Assembly (NCBI RefSeq): GCF_000313135.1
Contig: NW_004457712.1
Location: 262,243 to 326,242 of the forward strand
From: Acanthamoeba castellanii str. Neff
Taxonomy: Eukaryota; Discosea; Longamoebia; Acanthamoebidae
Reading direction: 5' to 3'
DNA: 64,000 nucleotides
Below are positions 55,546 to 64,000 of this stretch, in pieces. Below the pieces are notes generated by a model. It searched no databases. It was not told the origin of the DNA and saw only the letters and a list, made by a program, of their open reading frames with translations. The position numbers were made by a program, and so were the translations under genes. The number at the start of each line of letters is the position of its first letter. Positions within the stretch are counted from its first letter, which is position 1.

Positions 55546-58399
55546 TTAGGACCGCCAGGTGAAGTAGACGATGACGACGGTGACGTTGTCCTTGGAACCC
55601 TTCTCCAGAGCCCGCTTGACCAGCGTCTGTGCCGCCCCGCCCGCTGTCTGTCCACCCTGTCGCGCCCCCGCCACCAAGTCCAACGCCTACACGCGCGTGG
55701 CCATCATCATCAACGAAACAAGCAAAGAAGAGAAGAAGGCGAGAGAGCGAGAGAGAGAGGGACGAACCTCCTGGTAGTTGACGACGTCCCATACTCCGTC
55801 GCAACCGATGATGAGGAACTCATCCTTGTCTGTCTGCAACTCCGTCGCCGACACATGCGGCTCCGCAGAGATGTAATTGGCCTGGTGTGTGTGTGTGGTG
55901 TGGTGTGTGTGTGGGTGTGCAGTAACAGATGAGCGAGTACGGGGGAAGATCTATCACGAGCGCACGCACCTCGGAGAGAGGTTTCTTATAGTCGGGGTCG
56001 CCTAGCGAACGCGATACGGCCAAATCGCCAAAGAGTCGACCGAACACGACGTGACCGCCCGCCGCTCTGATTCGCTCCTTCTCGTCCTTGTCCGTCGGCT
56101 TGTGCTTGTGCGACAACACCACCGCCCTGACACAGCACAAGCGTTCACCATCAGGCCACATGTGCGCGTGCAGCTGTTGTGAGTGCGTGTGCAGCTAAAC
56201 GTACTTGTATGAGCCGTCGGCTTGCTTCTGGCCCATTATGGCCTCGGAGTCGCCGGCGTTGGCGACGTAGATGGTACGCGAGAGGATGAAGGCGGTGACG
56301 GCGGTGGTGCCATTCTTCCAGCCATCGCGGGCGCTCTTCTCGAGGATGTGGGCGTCGGCCTTGCGGAAGCCCTCCTCCAGTGCCTCTTGCATTCGCCCTT
56401 CGACGAAGCCCGGCTGCTTGATGACCTCCGCGTGCACCACCTCGGCAGCCTCCAACGCTGCCTCCGTACCCGAATGCCCTATTCGCCACCACCCAATAGA
56501 ACGCATGTCGTGAGAAACTCATGCGCGTGTGTGCGTGTGTTGCAAGCAGCGAGAGGAGGGATGTTTGTGTACCGTCGTAAACGGCGTAGAAGGCGAGGGG
56601 TGGAGAGAGGCTGTCGGCGGAGGCGAGCTGCGGGAAGGCCACGCGGAGGTCGTCGATGAGGACGTGCGCATCCTCCATGGTCTTACGGATGCCCTGCTGG
56701 GATTCGTATCCCGACTCCAACCCCAGCCCCGGTCCACCGCCTCCAGACGCAACAACGGCAGCCGGGGCTGCGTGCTGGCTCTCGTCAGCCGCGGCGTCGG
56801 TCTTATCTGTACCGACCGTACGAGGACTGCCGGCTGCTTGCTTATGCGCCGCATCCTGCGCGGCACCACCTTCGCCCGGTGTCTGGTGGGCGCGGAGGGG
56901 AAGGAGTGGTCAGATGGGTGCCAATACAATCGCCCAAGTGAGGAGGGTTGAACGCACGGGCTTGTGGTCGTCGTGGAAGAGGATGCGCTTGGCAGTGCGA
57001 ATCTTCTTGGCGATCTGGATGGCCTCTTCCATCGAATCGGTGGCCTCGAGTTGCTTATGCAGCGCCAACAGCTTGCTTTGGACCTAAGACGGGGAGAGTG
57101 CGTCGTCACCTACATGAACATGGCGGTGGCAAGGATTGCGTGCTAACGAGCTTGCAGAAGGTAGGTGGTACCAGCGCGATGGACTCGTCAATGGCTTCGA
57201 CGATCTGCTGGAATTTGTGCGCCGGGGCAGACGCGGCCAGCGTCTCCACGTCTCCCTCGCTGCGCGGCGAGGCGGGAACAGAGATCGAACCGCTCCCCTT
57301 GCTGCCCACCCCGTCGGCAGCCGATTCGCTTTTGGCCGTGCCCTTTTGCTGCACGCATGCGGTGGAACGGTCGTTGGGAGTGGACTGGGTCAGACCGCAA
57401 TGTAGCACGCGTGGATATGTTCATGTTCATGCAAGACCCTGGGCCGGCACGCACCGTAAAGAGCAGGTCGTAGGAATCGATGATGTACTTTACAACGGAG
57501 GTGACCCGCGGACCATGAAGCATGCTCTCTGTTCATTGCATGAAGTGAGATGACGAGGCCCAGAAAAAGAACAAGAAAAGGAAACGCTCAATGCAAAACG
57601 TACCGACACTCTCGTGTTGAGGGCGCAGGAGGAGGGGTCCGAAGATCATGGCGAGGTTGGTGGAGTTCATGTGGTTGCGGTGGGCGTGGTCGGCCAAGCG
57701 GGCCAGGTAGAGAAAGAGCACCTGGGCCATAGCCCGGTTGGGTGCGGGCAGTCGCTCCAGCAGACCGGCTACCGAGCTCCGTCGCTGTGCCCCGGAGGCC
57801 GCATCGGAGAGGGCGGCGGCGTCGATGAAGGCCGCGTACAGCTCCCAGGTCAGCAGCGGCTCGGGCAGGGCTCGCAGGTACTCCTTCACCGCCCCGCCTG
57901 CTCCGTGCACGCGTGCCTCGCCCGCGCTCGCCACCAACACTTTGCTCACCTCTACACGGCGACCACAGCAAGAAGAGAAGAGGAGACGATGAGCAAACGG
58001 ACCAGGCGACGAGGAAAAGCGATAGAGCGTACCGCCAGCGTCGCAGGCTTTCTTGATAAGGGCGACTTCGCTTGGGTCTGCTGGGATGCGAAATAGGCCC
58101 TCTACTTCGATCGCTAATCCCCCCCCCCAAACCATTCAATCAGATTATTCTTTCAAACGGTTGGCATCCAACCGTTCGTTCCATTTGGAAATGATGTCGG
58201 TAGATAAGCTTGGATTGGGTGGGGTACCATCGCCGTTGAGAAACAAGAAGAGCTTTTTGAGGGCTGTGGGGATGCGTCGTTCACCAGGGCGGCCCATCAC
58301 CACCTCAAGTCTTTCACCAAATATTCGATGGTTCGTTCCATTCAGCATAGCGCCGGGGCTGTGGAGCGAAGTGGGCTGTGTAGCTTCTTCTTCCGCCAT
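55546..58399 (-). CDS. RhoGAP-PP2C fusion protein
   Basis: A Rho GTPase-activating domain and a PP2C-type Ser/Thr phosphatase in one gene. Start MAEEEATQPTSLHSPGAM (58399). RhoGAP: IFGERLEVVMGRPGERRIPT, EGLFRIPADPSEV with the arginine finger, KEYLRALPEPLLT and NSTNLAMIFGPLLLRP, all hallmarks intact. A helical linker (KFQQIVEAIDESIALVPPTF, VQSKLLALHKQLEATDSMEE) and an Ala/Gly-rich hinge follow. PP2C: QQGIRKTMEDAHVLI, FYAVYDGHSGTEAALE (metal Asp, Gly), NGTTAVTAFIL, YVANAGDSEAIM, FGDLAVSRSLGD, FLIIGCDGVWDVVN and KDNVTVVIVYF, ending TWRS at 55546. Residues for metals and phosphate are present, so both activities are expected. The exon joins in the linker keep frame, and no start codon or promoter-like gap lies between the halves. 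The partner GTPase is unknown. Confidence 0.85.
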
Positions 58400-58957
58400 C
58401 TTGAAAGGCCAACTACGAACACAATTACAACGGTCAAGCCCTATTTTTGCTTTTCTTTTTCCTTGTTGTTTTCCCGTGCGCCACGGGCACGAATAGAAAG
58501 AGTACCGAAGGACTGAGAAGACTCTGGGCTGACACCTGCGGGCGGCGAGGTCAGGACCTTGGCACTCCACATGGTCTGGCCACCAGAACACATGGCACTC
58601 GCACGAACTAGTTCGTGCAACAAGCACAGCGAACAGATCGCTGGCAGCCTGCTCTTGTTGGCTGTTGCGTGATTGAGCACTGGCGCGAGGGCAGCGGTAG
58701 CACCGGTGGATGGTGCGCCGTTCAGGCTGAAGGGTACACCACCCTCTGGCGAGAAGAGCGCAAAATTTACGCACACGTTGGTAGGAAATTACAGAACGAA
58801 AATAAGTGCGTGAAATTTCGGCAACAGAGTGGCGCCCGCTTTGCGGAGGAATCCCGACATTCAAACGCTCTCTACATTCACTCATCTGCAGCCACACGGC
58901 CGACAGACAATTGCTACGGCAGCTCGGGAAGGAGCGATTAGATTGATCCGGGGGACA
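58400..58957. promoter_or_regulatory. Divergent region between RhoGAP-PP2C and BRSK-like genes
   Basis: 558 bases with no gene. It contains the 18-base perfect palindrome listed separately near the middle and a T-rich stretch (TTTTTGCTTTTCTTTTTCCT, about 58444-58463). Both promoters and leaders of the flanking genes must lie here. Confidence 0.45.
58601..58618. promoter_or_regulatory. Perfect 18-bp palindrome
   Basis: GCACGAACTAGTTCGTGC is identical to its own reverse complement, with no spacer. It is central in a divergent promoter region and of the size of a dimeric factor site. The flanks do not extend the symmetry. Confidence 0.6.
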
Positions 58958-61530
<2,573 letters not shown>

Positions 61531-62026
61531 TCTTCGCTGCCTCCAAAAGCGACTGAGAGAGCCAACCGGGCCGCTGGTTGGCGTGTAAATACTCCCCCCC
61601 CCCAAACAACCACCACTCTCACTCCACTTGTGGACGGCGACGCCCACGCGCCCCATTTTACGGTAGGGGCCGCCGTGGCGGGCCGCAACCACCCGCAACT
61701 GTGAATGAACATGTCCTCCTTTTTATTTGATTTTTAATATATTCCTGTCATCACTATCAAAAATATTTGTTGTGCGGAAGAATTTGCGCGGACAAAGCGA
61801 GAGAGGGAAAAAGTCGGAGGTGCAGGGAGCAACACGCCACTCGCCGCGCCAACACGAGTAGTAGCAACACAGCCCCATCTACAGATCGATCCTATCCCGG
61901 TAGGTGTCCCTTGTTCTTTAGATTGGTTGGTGAAGGAGCTTGGTCTGCTGTTGGAGACATTGCGGCTAACTCGTCGCACATATTGCGGGTCAATTAATTC
62001 GCGTCATTCGAATTAGCACGGCAAGG
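61531..62026. other. Intergenic region upstream of low-complexity protein gene
   Basis: 496 bases, 3' UTR of the kinase then leader of the next gene. An AT-rich stretch (TTTTTATTTGATTTTTAATA, about 61720-61739) probably marks the kinase poly(A) region. A small inverted repeat is listed separately. Nothing else was recognised. Confidence 0.4.
61995..62015 (+). promoter_or_regulatory. Small inverted repeat just before ATG 62027
   Basis: TAATTCG (61995-62001) and CGAATTA (62009-62015) can pair as a seven-base stem with a seven-base loop, eleven bases upstream of the start codon. It could be a factor site or a weak leader hairpin; being AT-rich it may simply be chance. Confidence 0.3.
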
Positions 62027-63316
62027 ATGGAGATCTTCGAAATGGAGCTTGACAAGCCCCTGGAGGGGGCCATGTCGAACGATGGCCACCTCACCAGGCC
62101 ATTCTCAGACGACATCGACGCATCCCTCGATTCCGATCGTGATCGATCCAGCTCGAGCTCGTCGCCTTCCCCGCGCCATCACAAGCAACATACTCAACTG
62201 CACCACCAGCATCAACAACTTCATCCTCATCCTCTACACATTCACCCCAAGCGCCATCACGAGCATTCGCACCCGAAGTGGGACCCCGCATTTCCCTCGC
62301 CCTCTTCATCATCTGGCTCATCCGCTTCATCCTCAACAGCCTCTTCTGTTTCCTCGGTTTCGCCCACATCAATGTGGGAAGATGGCAGCCCCGGCCAGCG
62401 CAAGGCCTCTACCACCATCCCCGCGGGCGCACCTCGCCTGCGGCCCCACGGTCAAGCCGCCGCCCCTGGGCTGGTGCCATCCGGTGCCGGACGAGCGGGC
62501 GAGGCCGCACACCACAACCCGCAACAGCCGCTGCCCGTGGCGGCAGCCAAACCGGAACACGTAGACCATCATCAACATCAACAACAACCGAAACGGGAAG
62601 GAGGCACGGCGGCGACAGCAACAGCGGTAGAGGAACGGACCAGTGGAGCGGAAACCAGGGAGGGAGAGGAGGCAAAGGAAATGGGACAACCAAACAACAG
62701 CACCGCCGCTGCTGGCGGCAGAGCGGCAAGCAACACCAAGTACAATCAGATGAAGGCCAAGTACCTGCGGTCGCTCAACTTCAACGAGCAGGACGTGCAG
62801 AAGCGAGTTCTCAATGGACGTCATCGATCGCTGTCCCTCCCCGTGGCGCGACCCAACCTGGTTCCGCCGCCGTCGCAGGCGCTGATTCAACAACAGCAGA
62901 GCCAGATGGGGGCATCGCCGCCGTCGTCGTCTTCGTCGTCGTGCTCGTCGTCATCGTCTTCGCCGCTGCAATCGCCGTCGGAGGGTCCTCACCCGACAGC
63001 CATTCCCATCCCTACGCGCCGCGGCAGTCAGGCGCAGGCGGTGCCTCCAGGCGGGCTGGGTCTCTCCGACTTCTCCCTCGCTCCCGAGCCTGGAGTCAAG
63101 CTTGAATCTTCGTCGGTACGTTCACTTTCTCCCATCTCGCTGTCTTCGCACACTGTGTGCCCGTGGGCGCCTTGCACCCTCGTGCGTATTATGAGACGCG
63201 TGCACTCACACGGCCTTATCACACAGTTTGTACCGCCGCACGAGCTCGTGAAGCGAGACACGTTCTCTGTGTGGCAGTACGAAAAGAAGAAGAACGCCGC
63301 CTACAAGGCCCTCTGA
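62027..63316 (+). CDS. Low-complexity His/Ser/Gln-rich protein, unknown function
   Basis: It starts MEIFEMELDKPLEGAMSNDG at 62027. Low-complexity stretches dominate: Ser runs, a His-rich block (HQHQQLHPHPLHIHPKRHHE), Ala/Thr-rich and Gln-rich parts. Two more ordered short stretches are visible: KYNQMKAKYLRSLNFNEQDV with VLNGRHRSLSLPVARP (about 62745-62865), and the last exon FVPPHELVKRDTFSVWQYEK ending KKKNAAYKAL (stop 63314-63316). The donor gtacgt at 63116 and acceptor cacag at 63227 remove a 111-base piece that happens to keep the frame open, so an intron-retaining form would also be translatable. No family was recognised. Confidence 0.7.
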   Translation: MEIFEMELDKPLEGAMSNDGHLTRPFSDDIDASLDSDRDRSSSSSSPSPRHHKQHTQLHHQHQQLHPHPLHIHPKRHHEHSHPKWDPAFPSPSSSSGSSASSSTASSVSSVSPTSMWEDGSPGQRKASTTIPAGAPRLRPHGQAAAPGLVPSGAGRAGEAAHHNPQQPLPVAAAKPEHVDHHQHQQQPKREGGTAATATAVEERTSGAETREGEEAKEMGQPNNSTAAAGGRAASNTKYNQMKAKYLRSLNFNEQDVQKRVLNGRHRSLSLPVARPNLVPPPSQALIQQQQSQMGASPPSSSSSSCSSSSSSPLQSPSEGPHPTAIPIPTRRGSQAQAVPPGGLGLSDFSLAPEPGVKLESSSVRSLSPISLSSHTVCPWAPCTLVRIMRRVHSHGLITQFVPPHELVKRDTFSVWQYEKKKNAAYKAL

Positions 63317-63667
63317 GATGAAGCAGCGGTACGGCCACCTTCCACTCCTCAAGTGTTCTTTTCCGATGCCTGCCGCTTAGAAAGTCGCCGCTCATTCGCC
63401 CCAACCGTGCAGCATCGAGCGCGTGCGCTTCGGCGCCGATGTGGAACCGCCCGATCGCCTCATCATCTGTGTATAGCTTATCCTCTTTGGCCGCGACAAC
63501 CCCTCTGCCTTGCCGGTGTGGTGGTTGGTGTGCAAAGGCCTTGGCCTCTTTCGTTTCTTCTTCGACCTCTCGTCTTCCTCTTTTGCTATTTATTTTTCGG
63601 CAGCAGTGTCGACATTAAAAGACTTTGTCTTTTTTTGTATTTTTTTTTTTTTGCGCATATTTGAGAG
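63317..63667. other. Intergenic region before last gene
   Basis: 351 bases. The right third is T-rich (TTTTTTTGTATTTTTTTTTT-like near 63629-63652), ending 15 bases before the next ATG. No gene was seen; it contains the 3' UTR of the previous gene and the promoter of the next. Confidence 0.4.
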
Positions 63668-64000
63668 ATGGAGGGATCGCCAGCCGGAGGGATGATGCCG
63701 GGCGGAGATGACCCGTATGGTGGAGGAGAGCGCTGGGCTCCGCCCGAGTTTCCCAGACTTCGATGGGCGATGGGCATCGTAGGGGGTCTCACCCTCGCGG
63801 CATTTGTCTACCATTCCCTTACCGCTGCATCTCGTTATCGCCACCAGCAAGGTGATTTTCCTTCTTCTTTCATTGAATGCACGTTTGTTCATCAATTTGT
63901 CGGTGCAACTCACCGCCTGATCTCGGCTCGGTTCTGCAGCGCAAAAGGAACGCGAGACTCGATTCATGGGCTTCCTGCACCACGAAGAGGCCAACAAGCG
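63668..64000 (+). CDS. Small single-pass membrane protein, 3' part outside window
   Basis: Start MEGSPAGGMMPGGDDPYGGG at 63668, then RWAPPEFPRLRWAMG and one hydrophobic span IVGGLTLAAFVYHSLTAA. An intron (donor gtgatt near 63851, acceptor ctgcag at about 63940) joins YRHQQ to AQKERETRFMGFLHHEEANK, and the reading frame runs off the window. The short Gly/Pro-rich N-terminus, single span and charged helical tail are common in mitochondrial inner-membrane accessory subunits, but no family was recognised and this placement is a guess. Confidence 0.55.
   Translation, partial: MEGSPAGGMMPGGDDPYGGGERWAPPEFPRLRWAMGIVGGLTLAAFVYHSLTAASRYRHQQGDFPSSFIECTFVHQFVGATHRLISARFCSAKGTRDSIHGLPAPRRGQQA

Overview
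The window is nuclear DNA of a compact, GC-rich protist, very probably Acanthamoeba (close to A. castellanii). The evidence is fourfold. Nearly every gene is cut by many short introns (about 50 to 150 bases, GT donors often gtacgt/gtgcgt, pyrimidine-rich acceptors). Genes lie 75 to 500 bp apart on both strands. There is a complete 5S rRNA gene that matches, as far as I recall, the known Acanthamoeba 5S RNA. There is also a CARMIL/Acan125-type myosin-I linker gene. No mobile element, virus-derived gene, CRISPR array or tRNA was recognised. Exon joins were worked out by eye from frame and splice consensus, so individual borders may be off.

Layout. 1-8.1 kb: acidic C-terminus of a truncated gene; membrane-anchored PAF-acetylhydrolase-like lipase (-); BRCT protein resembling microcephalin (+); WD40 protein (+) with tandem E2F-like sites just upstream. 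8.2-14.2 kb, all minus: aldose 1-epimerase-like protein, secreted PHB-depolymerase-like esterase with a DNRLRE-type C-terminus, mitochondrial crotonase lacking both usual glutamates. 14.5-20 kb: MORN protein (+), coiled-coil/zinc-motif protein (-), small charged protein (+). 20-24.4 kb: CARMIL (-). 24.6-31 kb: MBD4-like DNA glycosylase (+), CMC2-like Cx9C protein (-), 5S rRNA (-), TBL1/Ebi-like LisH-WD40 corepressor (+), secreted propeller-like protein (-). 31-40.8 kb: one very large Roco kinase gene (PH, degenerate myotubularin, LRR, Roc, COR, kinase), the most striking object here. 41-46 kb: small membrane protein (+), PH protein (-), secreted two-domain saposin-like protein (-). 46-55.3 kb, all minus: family-A (theta/nu-like) DNA polymerase, SET-domain methyltransferase, DECR2-like reductase. 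55.5-64 kb: RhoGAP-PP2C fusion (-), BRSK/SAD-like kinase (+), low-complexity protein (+), start of a single-pass membrane protein (+).

Themes. DNA repair and chromatin genes (BRCT, MBD4, polymerase, TBL1, SET) are frequent but scattered, and nothing indicates operons. Signalling and cytoskeletal genes (CARMIL, Roco, RhoGAP-PP2C, BRSK) show domain fusions and degenerate catalytic sites. Lipid and peroxisomal or mitochondrial metabolism is represented by PAF-AH, crotonase and DECR2.
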